This document shows, in pieces, positions 1-5,142 of a stretch of DNA of 5,142 nucleotides. Below the pieces are notes generated by a model that saw nothing but the letters and a program-made list of their open reading frames with translations, ran no database searches and had not been told where the DNA came from. Origin of the DNA: Nitrospira sp. (GTDB lineage Bacteria; Nitrospirota; Nitrospiria; Nitrospirales; Nitrospiraceae); the NCBI GenBank assembly GCA_025363325.1, contig JANYEF010000493.1, positions 1-5,142 on the forward strand, read 5' to 3'. The translations under genes were made by a program, and so were the position numbers. Position 1 is the first letter of the stretch. Every line of letters begins with the position of its first letter.

Positions 1-964
1 CCTCGTCATTTCGAAGTAATTGGCGCAGTGCGTCTCGTAGTCCCGCAACGTCTCCGGGATCTATCAAAAGACCTTCGCGCCCTTGCTCGATAACGTTAGG
101 TATGTCCCCTATCTTGGTCGACACAACAGGCAGCCCCCATGCCATCGCTTCAAGTATTCCCATAGGCATGCCCTCTACATAAGAGGGCAATACGAAGAAG
201 GAAGCTCGAGACAACCAGGCATCCTTGGATTGACCAGAAATCCAGCCTAGTAGATTGACATGGTTCTCAAGTCGCAGCTGCCTAATGCGTTCAACCACTT
301 CATCCTGATTGCCCTTGCCGCCGCACACGAGCATGAGAGACGGAAACTCTTCGCAGAGTGGCACAATAGCCTCAAGCAAATCATAGAAACCTTTGTCACG
401 ATTCAATAGACCGAGAAACAGAATATGATCTTTATTACGGGCAGCGTCATCGGGCACTTGAGCCGGCAGTGCTATAAAATTTTCAATGACAGTAATCCTG
501 CGATTTATTGAGATCGGACGCAGGATCTCGTGCCAGACTTTTGAGAGAACGATAAGTTGGTCAGCCTGATTCATGACGAACCGGATGAATCGTTTCTGTA
601 ACCAATTACATTCATCATGGAAAAATGCGGGAAAGCCCCCGCTATGGATATGGAGCAGTACCGGACGGCGCAAAACGATAGCAGCCAGAGCAAATACAGA
701 TTTTCGCCAGAAACTTACGCGCCTAGCAACATGCAGGTGTACGCAAGCCACCTTATTCGTGGCCAACAAGAACAAAAAACACAGCAAGGCAGAGATTCCT
801 ACACCGAGCTTATCGAGTTTGCTACCCTCTACGTGTGTCGCGAGGTACGTGATGGGCCATCGCTCAAATAGCCCAGCATTCCTCCAGCTCATGACGACCG
901 AGGCGATTCCGCCTTGCGAGCTTGTTGATGGGCCTACCATGACAATGCATTTCTTTACCGACAT
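1..964 (-). CDS. GT4-type glycosyltransferase, partial (C-terminus beyond left edge)
   Basis: Probably transfers a sugar from a nucleotide-sugar donor to a growing lipid-linked polysaccharide unit at the cytoplasmic face of the inner membrane. The frame is open for 321 codons from an ATG at 964 to the left edge with no stop. Seen: a glycine-containing N-terminal loop (GPSTSSQGGIASVV, residues 11-24), a hydrophobic patch at about 53-68 that may touch the membrane, HIHSGG at 105-110, and the GT4 donor-site signature SYVEGMPMGILEAMAWG (261-277) with the EX7E pair E264 and E272. The family is usually 350-400 residues, so about 30-80 residues are probably missing. The Shine-Dalgarno signal is weak (GGGAT region). 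An in-frame GTG at 991 is possible but has no better ribosome site. The IS element lies just upstream. Donor and acceptor sugars cannot be told from the sequence. Confidence 0.9.
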   Translation of the reverse strand, partial: MSVKKCIVMVGPSTSSQGGIASVVMSWRNAGLFERWPITYLATHVEGSKLDKLGVGISALLCFLFLLATNKVACVHLHVARRVSFWRKSVFALAAIVLRRPVLLHIHSGGFPAFFHDECNWLQKRFIRFVMNQADQLIVLSKVWHEILRPISINRRITVIENFIALPAQVPDDAARNKDHILFLGLLNRDKGFYDLLEAIVPLCEEFPSLMLVCGGKGNQDEVVERIRQLRLENHVNLLGWISGQSKDAWLSRASFFVLPSYVEGMPMGILEAMAWGLPVVSTKIGDIPNVIEQGREGLLIDPGDVAGLRDALRQLLRNDE

Positions 965-995
965 CCGTTTATCCCAAGAGGTCTTACGCACACTA

Positions 996-1025
996 TTTAT
1001 ATATTCTGAACCAGTAGTGTCCCAA
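996..1025 (-). promoter_or_regulatory. possible hybrid promoter made by the IS end and host DNA
   Basis: On the minus strand, TTGGGA lies in the IS terminal repeat (1025-1020; 4 of 6 matches to TTGACA). It is followed after 18 bases by TATAAA in host DNA (1001-996; 5 of 6 matches to TATAAT). It points at the glycosyltransferase that starts at 964. IS ends carrying an outward -35 box are well known in other elements, but that this one works is inference only. Confidence 0.3.
1003..1011. repeat. target-site duplication, left copy (ATTCTGAAC)
   Basis: The nine bases ATTCTGAAC directly abut the left IS end and recur exactly at 2314-2322 next to the right end. A 9-bp direct repeat is within the range for IS4-family elements. 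It shows that the element arrived by transposition and that neither flank has since been rearranged. Confidence 0.93.
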
Positions 1026-1029
1026 CGTT
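1012..1029 (+). repeat. IS terminal inverted repeat, end nearest the transposase 3' end
   Basis: CAGTAGTGTCCCAACGTT is a perfect 18-base match to the reverse complement of 2296-2313. After one mismatch two more bases agree (TC), and then the ends diverge. The last codons of the transposase frame lie in this repeat. Confidence 0.93.
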
Positions 1030-2177
1030 CTCGAACAAGATCAGCTGTTTATCTGCAATGTGGTCGGTGTCTTCGATCACGGTTTGTGCAAGTAGTTGAT
1101 CCAACGGCATTCGTTCAAACATGGTCAGGCTCAAGATCTGTAGCATTTCATACAGGGTGGCCGAGAGCGTCAGACGCTTCTTGACGATGGCAACCAGGAC
1201 GTAGACCGACACCGCGATCCAGACTTGCGACTTCACCGCGTTCTCCGATGTGCCGAAGAAGGCTTTGATCCGAAGATGCTGCTTGATCCATTTGAAGAAC
1301 AACTCGACTTGCCAACGGCATCGATACAGTTCGGTGATCGTGAAGGCAGGCAACGTGAAGTTGTTGGTGAGAAAGATCAACGTCTTGTCGGTCTCGAGAT
1401 CCTTGAACCGAATGCGGCGCAGCGGCGCCTCGAAGCCCTTGTGCGAATAGAAGCCCGTGAGAACGACGGTCTGATCGCAGATCAGCCCCGTGGCGCGGTC
1501 GACGGGGTGCGAGTACCGGCGTTGCACTTTGAGATTTGATTTGCCGCGCGTCACGAAGAAGCTGCCCGCTTCGTGAAAGCGGTACAGGCGCTCGAAGTCG
1601 AGGAAGCCCCGATCCATCACGTAGAACGCGCCAGGCTCGGGCAACAGCTGATCGAGGATGTTGACCTCGTGCATCTTGCCGTCGCTGATGTGGATGAAGG
1701 CCGGGATGTTGCGCGCAGATCGAGCAGCGTGTGCAGTTTGATCGCCGCCTTGGTCAGCCGAAATGGCGCCCACGAAAATACCGACAGGCACAGATCGATG
1801 GTGGTCGTATCCAGGGCATAGACCGATTCCTTCAAGTCGACCCCGAACGGTTCGTCGACATACAGCGGGCGCGCGATGGCGATCAGGCTCTGCGCGAAGT
1901 CTGCGTAGATGCGCCAGTCGCGCACCGCATTCGCATGGGCGAGCGTATTGCGTGCCACCGTTGAACGAATCCCAAGGTGGTACAGCTTCGAGCGCTGGGC
2001 GCGCAGGCTCTCCCGAAAGGTCAGTTGCGCGAACGCCATGCACAGGAACTGATCCAGGCACGAGAACGACTGCACCTTCCGCTCGCCCGCATAGCGGGCC
2101 ACGATTCGTCGAAACGTGTGCCGCGGCAGATGCTCCATAATTTGCGCAAACACCAGCTTTCCCGCATACATAATTTG

Positions 2178-2182
2178 CTCCC
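2178..2182 (-). promoter_or_regulatory. transposase ribosome binding site (GGGAG)
   Basis: GGGAG lies six bases before the ATG at 2171. This favours that start over the upstream codon at 2271, which belongs to a different, non-homologous frame. It also matches the expected MYxGK-like N-terminus of this transposase family. Confidence 0.65.
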
Positions 2183-2295
2183 GCGATGGACCTCATCGCA
2201 GGGTCGCAACCCGTGCATTCACGGTTCAAGTCGGTGACAGGGGAAATCATGGAAAACTCTTTGCAGTTCATTCGTTTACACGCGCATACCTAGAA

Positions 2296-2313
2296 AACGT
2301 TGGGACACTACTG
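2296..2313 (-). repeat. IS terminal inverted repeat, end nearest the transposase 5' end
   Basis: The reverse complement of this stretch is CAGTAGTGTCCCAACGTT, identical to 1012-1029. It is followed outward by the second copy of the host duplication. The 124 bases between it and the transposase start (2172-2295) hold no gene and should include the transposase promoter, which I could not place with confidence. Confidence 0.93.
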
Positions 2314-2322
2314 ATTCTGAAC
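2314..2322. repeat. target-site duplication, right copy (ATTCTGAAC)
   Basis: Exact direct repeat of 1003-1011. Removing 1012-2322 rebuilds the empty site, an AT-rich spacer of about 176 bp between the two glycosyltransferase genes. Confidence 0.93.
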
Positions 2323-2451
2323 TATTAATCCATAAATACTTATTCTTATACGACCAAGCACCAGCGCGGGACTTCTGACCACCAAACTATTAAGGGCATC
2401 ACGCTATATATTTTATGTTCTTGCGGACGTTCGCTTGTCGCGTGAGGACAA
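2323..2451. other. AT-rich intergenic spacer, upstream half of the split intergenic region
   Basis: There is no gene here. Next to the glycosyltransferase stop (2435-2451) is a weak 5-bp hairpin (TTGTC/GACAA, 7-base loop) with no T-run after it, so I do not call a terminator. The rest contains AT tracts such as TATATATTTTATG and, near the IS, AATCCATAAATACTTATTCTTATA. Before the insertion this joined 965-1011 to form an unusually long gap for tightly spaced polysaccharide genes, so an internal promoter is possible, but I see no strong one. Confidence 0.55.
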
Positions 2452-3576
2452 TTAGCATCTAACCGCCTTAAGCACTTCGCTGGTTGCTACGCGCATGCCG
2501 CGTTGCGTAAATCTTTCTTTTATCAAGGCCCTACCTGCCTGCCCCATCTGCCTTCGAACGCTATGGTCTTTGATCAAATGCTCTATGGCCGACGCAAGAG
2601 CGCTAGCGTCGGCAGGCGGAACCAGTAGCCCTGTTCGTCCTTCCTGGATCGCTTCCGAGGCGCCACCAATGTCCGTCGCTACCATGGGCACTTCCATCGC
2701 GAGCGATTCCAGCATCGCCATCGAGAAAGTTTCGGACGTGGAGGCTAGCACGGAAATATTCGATCCGGCCAATAGCGGACGAACGTCGGGTATGTTCCCA
2801 AGGAAGCGGATACATCCGTCTAGTTGCTCATGCCTCGCCTGCTCTTCGATGGATGAGCGGATTGGCCCATCGCCAGCAAATAGGAGATATGTATTTGGAT
2901 GATTGCGCAGTACGCTAGCGAATGCGGCAAGTAAGATCTTATGGCCCTTCTCCGGTCTGAATGCCGCGACATTACACACCACTATTGCGTCGACCGGAAT
3001 GCCCAGCTGCGCTTTTAGTTGGCGACCGACTTCCTCGAACGATTCACGTGAAAAATGCTCCGCATCAATCCCATTATGTACGACCACTGCGCGTGACTTT
3101 AGAAACGTGAACTTTCTTTGCCAGTGCTCAGCTTGTCTCTCGCAGACGAAAATGACTTTTAAGCACCCCCGCATCAGCCACTGGTAAAGCACCCGATCGA
3201 ATGCCTCTTCCCGGAATGCGCGGTTCATCGTGGTATGCACGGTAACCATGAGCAGGGGCTTTCGCCTGGCAAGCTTGATTCCGAGCCAGCCCACGAAAAG
3301 AGCGATTTGCAAAGTACAATGAACCACGTCGATCTGTTCCTGATCGATGAGTTTTGCGGCGGCTTTGGCGACACCAAAATCATATTTGTAGCGACGCGGA
3401 ACGTGTCGGAAGCTGACCTCTTTCCGGTTCACTCGTGATAATTGATCGAGGTTGCTCTCGAAGCTCAGCAGATATTTCCCGAACTCCTCCTTGGGCAGCC
3501 CACCGATTAGATCGATCAGTTGCGTCTCGGCGCCTGCGCGCATCAGAGAGGGAACGATGAATAAGACCTTACGCAT
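2452..3576 (-). CDS. GT4-type glycosyltransferase
   Basis: A complete 374-residue enzyme of the GT-B fold, the usual length for GT4. It probably adds a sugar to the lipid-linked repeat unit in the cytoplasm. Seen: N-terminal Rossmann start VLFIVPSLMRAGAETQ (4-19) with the glycine loop at G15, VTVHTT (111-116) with a likely acceptor-site H114, VVHNGID (165-171), RPEKGH (207-212), a donor-domain loop AGDGP (234-238), and the EX7E signature STSETFSMAMLESLAM (279-294) with E282 and E290. The C-terminal end GRTGLLVPPAD (313-323) is typical of the family. The start at 3576 is supported by AAGAGG three bases upstream, a rather short spacing. It follows the GHL15-like gene by 24 bp, which suggests one transcript. 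The donor sugar is unknown. Confidence 0.95.
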   Translation of the reverse strand: MRKVLFIVPSLMRAGAETQLIDLIGGLPKEEFGKYLLSFESNLDQLSRVNRKEVSFRHVPRRYKYDFGVAKAAAKLIDQEQIDVVHCTLQIALFVGWLGIKLARRKPLLMVTVHTTMNRAFREEAFDRVLYQWLMRGCLKVIFVCERQAEHWQRKFTFLKSRAVVVHNGIDAEHFSRESFEEVGRQLKAQLGIPVDAIVVCNVAAFRPEKGHKILLAAFASVLRNHPNTYLLFAGDGPIRSSIEEQARHEQLDGCIRFLGNIPDVRPLLAGSNISVLASTSETFSMAMLESLAMEVPMVATDIGGASEAIQEGRTGLLVPPADASALASAIEHLIKDHSVRRQMGQAGRALIKERFTQRGMRVATSEVLKAVRC

Positions 3577-3579
3577 GCG

Positions 3580-3585
3580 CCTCTT
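3580..3585 (-). promoter_or_regulatory. ribosome binding site (AAGAGG) of the glycosyltransferase
   Basis: AAGAGG lies three bases before ATG 3576, in the 24-bp gap after the upstream stop. It supports this start and translation from a shared transcript. The spacing is shorter than ideal. Confidence 0.5.
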
Positions 3586-3600
3586 AATCAGAGCTACGGA

Positions 3601-4878
3601 CTAACTCTCATTGCGTATAAGAATAATCCCATCCTTCGGAGGGAGGGTGATGCTCGCCACGGGCTTTCCATTGTTCACCTCTCGTGCCTGGGTACCCTCA
3701 AAATGCCTGTAACCCTGCTCAATCCGTACGGTCTTTGAGAAGAAACCCGGGTTCACTAGCACCATCCCTTTTTGGAACACTCTGCGATATACACCTTGTT
3801 CCCATGGTTCTGTTTGTGAAGGGTCCAGGGGGCTGCCAAGGTCCAAGTCAAATTCATCAAACCAAGGAACGGAGCTATATCCTGATTTTGGGTCGGTGTA
3901 AGAGAAATAGCCGTCATCCAAAAGGCAGGATGCAAGGCCATAACGCATTTGCTGATAATCGTCGTCTCTGCCCCATACATTGAACCCCACGATATGCGGT
4001 CGGGCGGTGTGCGTGATGGCCGAATGATATCGGAGCATCATTTTCTCCCACCCTTTCCAACGCTCCATGGACCATGATTTTCCAATAAGTGCTTCCAGAA
4101 ATGCACCGTGCAGTTTCCCTGAAAACTCCGCTGATGAGAGGTCATCGGAATTCCCCATGAGAACCATGTCGGGGCGTAGCTCGTGAGCCTGCCGCCATTC
4201 AGCCACATGGCCGGCGCGATGCGCCCTTACTATTTCAGGATCGTCATTAGCATCGTTCATACCGTCACGATTCCAGTCGGCAGTTTTTACAGCAGGCTTG
4301 CTGAGTGCATTATCGAAATACCAGATGTCGAACCCTGGAGTTGGCCGAAAATATATGTCGTAGTCGCGGCGTGCAAGCCATTCGGAATACCGTAAGCCGT
4401 TTTCGTCTGGCTTTGTCCATTCAGATATATTGGCCTCGAAAGCAGTATATTTATCAGTCCACTGCACCCGTTTACGCTTGGCATCCAGTAACCACCAACC
4501 TTCCCGATCAAGTTTTTTTCCCTTGTCCGTATCCGCACTTGTGCGATCTCCAGAGTCTTGGGTTTCGCTCAGTATGGTGTACTGTCCGATGAGACTCCAA
4601 GGATTCCGTTGCTTAATGGCTTGCACAACGGCTCCCATCAACGCTTTTCCGTCTTTTCCTCTCCAGCCTGGATAAAAGCCAAGTATCACCACGTCCGGAT
4701 GACTCAGAGTATCCAGATACTTCGGATCGTCATAGTTCTTTGCGCCGATATTCATGCCCATAATCCGCGGGAAACCTTTTTTTCCTCCTGCCTGGGCAGC
4801 CAAATTGCCAGCGCTCAGTAGGTACAGTATCGCTATTCCAAGAGCCATAACAGAATGAATATTGCGAATGATCACCAC
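3601..4878 (-). CDS. secreted putative glycoside hydrolase, GHL15-like
   Basis: A 425-residue exported protein resembling the hypothetical glycosyl hydrolase family 15 (GHL15), a predicted TIM barrel of unproven activity. The N-terminus is a signal peptide: basic start, hydrophobic core at about 10-24, and a likely cleavage site after AQA (28-30). Barrel-like motifs include HPDVVILGFYPGW (60-72), NPWSLIGQYTILSE (92-105), FDIWYFDN (183-190) and LHGAFLEAL (256-264). D189 and E262 are candidate catalytic acids, by inference. DWNRDGMNDANDD (201-213) looks like a calcium-binding loop. The C-terminal part (about 370-425) looks like a beta-rich cap. The start is GTG: GGAGG at 4887-4883 is 4 bases from GTG 4878 and 7 from GTG 4875, so the second GTG may be the true start. 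Between a flippase-like gene and a GT4, it probably trims or releases the polymer made by this locus. Confidence 0.82.
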   Translation of the reverse strand: MVIIRNIHSVMALGIAILYLLSAGNLAAQAGGKKGFPRIMGMNIGAKNYDDPKYLDTLSHPDVVILGFYPGWRGKDGKALMGAVVQAIKQRNPWSLIGQYTILSETQDSGDRTSADTDKGKKLDREGWWLLDAKRKRVQWTDKYTAFEANISEWTKPDENGLRYSEWLARRDYDIYFRPTPGFDIWYFDNALSKPAVKTADWNRDGMNDANDDPEIVRAHRAGHVAEWRQAHELRPDMVLMGNSDDLSSAEFSGKLHGAFLEALIGKSWSMERWKGWEKMMLRYHSAITHTARPHIVGFNVWGRDDDYQQMRYGLASCLLDDGYFSYTDPKSGYSSVPWFDEFDLDLGSPLDPSQTEPWEQGVYRRVFQKGMVLVNPGFFSKTVRIEQGYRHFEGTQAREVNNGKPVASITLPPKDGIILIRNES

Positions 4879-4882
4879 GCTC

Positions 4883-4887
4883 CCTCC
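4883..4887 (-). promoter_or_regulatory. ribosome binding site (GGAGG) of the GHL15-like gene
   Basis: A strong GGAGG precedes two consecutive GTG codons (4878 and 4875). The more usual 7-base spacing favours 4875, one residue shorter than the annotated start. A tiny out-of-frame ATG reading (MEGAW, 4889-4872) overlaps this site and is probably chance. Confidence 0.65.
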
Positions 4888-4932
4888 ATGGTCGGTACTC
4901 GTGTGCTAAAGCCCTGCTCGCCTGGTTAAACC

Positions 4933-5142
4933 TTATACAACAGGCCTGGACCTAAGCATGTTGACGTATGTCGAAAGCAGTGAACCGCGGACAACTCGGA
5001 TCATCATGAAATACGTTATGGCAATAACTCCGGCACCGAGCGCTGACCGGAGTAAAGGCCACTGAATGCTATGGCCAAAAACCTCCATTGCTTGATACGC
5101 GAAGAAGCCTGCTATCAAGCTTACGGCGAAAAGAATCAGCCA
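4933..5142 (-). CDS. C-terminus of an integral membrane protein, probably a polysaccharide flippase (partial)
   Basis: Only the last 69 residues and the TAA stop are inside the window; the frame is open to the right edge. Two hydrophobic helices are visible, at about window residues 2-18 (LILFAVSLIAGFFAYQA) and 30-49 (LLRSALGAGVIAITYFMMIR), followed by a short basic tail ending in RSRPVV. This is how Wzx/MATE-type lipid-linked oligosaccharide flippases commonly end, and the location upstream of glycosyltransferases fits. A polymerase (Wzy) or another polytopic protein cannot be excluded from so little sequence. The gap to the GHL15-like gene is 54 bp with no terminator, so co-transcription is likely. 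Confidence 0.55.
   Translation of the reverse strand, partial: WLILFAVSLIAGFFAYQAMEVFGHSIQWPLLRSALGAGVIAITYFMMIRVVRGSLLSTYVNMLRSRPVV

Larger units (their letters stand above)
997..2171 (-). pseudogene. IS4-family transposase (DUF4372 + DDE), frameshifted
   Basis: A DDE transposase for cut-and-paste movement of the surrounding element. It starts at ATG 2171 (MYAGKLVFAQ), with GGGAG at 2182-2178, six bases upstream. The first frame encodes the N-terminal domain and the first catalytic aspartate (YALDTTTID, D121) up to LHTLLDLR, then slips out of frame near 1712 and ends at 1617. The rest continues in another frame: NIPAFIHISDG, the second aspartate in VMDRGFLDF, and the IS4 YREK signature in YRCRWQVELFFKWIK (Y-x2-R-x3-E-x6-K). 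Restoring one base gives about 391 residues, near the usual length. Two more oddities: residues that relatives carry between SLR and AQ near residue 57 seem missing, and the frame leaves the IS and stops in host DNA at 997-999. The frameshift could be real decay or a sequencing error. Confidence 0.9.
1012..2313 (-). mobile_element. IS4-family insertion sequence, 1302 bp, complete ends
   Basis: The element is bounded by inverted repeats starting CAGTAGTGTCCCAACGTT and by a 9-bp direct duplication of host DNA. It carries one transposase gene, on the same strand as the polysaccharide genes, with an N-terminal DUF4372-like region and an IS4-type DDE domain. The ends look intact, but the transposase is frameshifted, so the copy is probably immobile unless a related transposase acts on it in trans. 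It sits in the spacer between two glycosyltransferase genes and breaks no coding sequence. I cannot name the exact IS. Confidence 0.93.

Noticed and set aside
965..991. Nine-residue N-terminal extension of the left glycosyltransferase from GTG 991
   Set aside because: It is in frame but lacks a ribosome site; ATG 964 gives a normal GT4 N-terminus close to the first beta strand.
573..1184. Plus-strand open frame of 203 codons spanning the glycosyltransferase and the IS end
   Set aside because: It crosses the IS boundary, shows no domain signal, and lies antisense to two genes with clear family motifs.
1708..1718. Programmed ribosomal frameshift in the transposase
   Set aside because: There is no A-rich or X-XXY-YYZ slippery site and no obvious stimulatory hairpin, and IS4-family transposases normally come from one frame. 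A mutation or sequencing error is simpler.
1225..2237. Several plus-strand open frames inside the IS
   Set aside because: They are antisense shadows of the GC-rich transposase gene and have no recognisable motifs or ribosome sites.
997..2271. A single intact 424-codon minus-strand reading frame over the IS
   Set aside because: Its first ~186 codons give Arg/Gly/Ala-rich sequence without family motifs, while the adjacent frame over the same DNA encodes the proper transposase N-terminus. Only the part after about 1712 is real coding sequence.
2435..2451. Hairpin TTGTC/GACAA after the complete glycosyltransferase as an intrinsic terminator
   Set aside because: The stem is only 5 bp with a 7-base loop and no T-run follows it.
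2495..4821. Plus-strand and alternate-frame open frames within the glycosyltransferase and GHL15-like genes
   Set aside because: All overlap well-supported minus-strand genes and encode cysteine- and serine-rich sequence without family features.
4924..4932. Palindrome GGTTAAACC between the flippase-like and GHL15-like genes as an operator
   Set aside because: Nine bases, a single copy and no promoter nearby; such a short palindrome is expected by chance.

Overview
This window is part of a surface or exopolysaccharide biosynthesis locus, interrupted by one insertion sequence. All real genes lie on the minus strand, so the locus reads from right to left. The type of glycosyltransferases, the Burkholderiaceae-like IS4-family transposase and the codon use suggest a proteobacterium, most likely a betaproteobacterium of the Burkholderia/Paraburkholderia/Cupriavidus kind. 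This is an inference from recalled family resemblance, not a database result. By eye, the polysaccharide genes are less GC-rich than the inserted element, which fits the common pattern of laterally acquired polysaccharide loci.

Layout in the direction of transcription: (1) 5142-4933, the last two membrane helices of an integral membrane protein cut by the window edge, probably a Wzx/MATE-type flippase. (2) 4878-3601, a secreted TIM-barrel protein resembling hypothetical glycosyl hydrolase family 15 (GHL15), with a signal peptide. (3) 3576-2452, a complete GT4-type glycosyltransferase, 24 bp after the previous gene and probably in one operon with it. (4) 2451-965, originally an AT-rich spacer of about 176 bp, now split by a 1302-bp IS4-family element at 1012-2313. 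The element has 18-bp perfect terminal inverted repeats and a 9-bp target duplication, and its transposase is broken by a one-base frameshift. (5) 964-1, a second GT4-type glycosyltransferase whose C-terminal end lies beyond the left edge.

The genes fit a Wzx/Wzy-type pathway: cytoplasmic GT4 enzymes build a lipid-linked repeat unit, a flippase moves it across the inner membrane, and an exported glycoside-hydrolase-like protein could trim or release polymer outside the cytoplasm. The most interesting local structure is the junction between the IS and the downstream glycosyltransferase. There the transposase frame runs through the terminal repeat and stops in host DNA 32 bp before the glycosyltransferase start, and the terminal repeat places a -35-like hexamer 18 bp from a host TATAAA. 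I found no RNA genes, CRISPR arrays or convincing intrinsic terminators, and no clearly new biological system.
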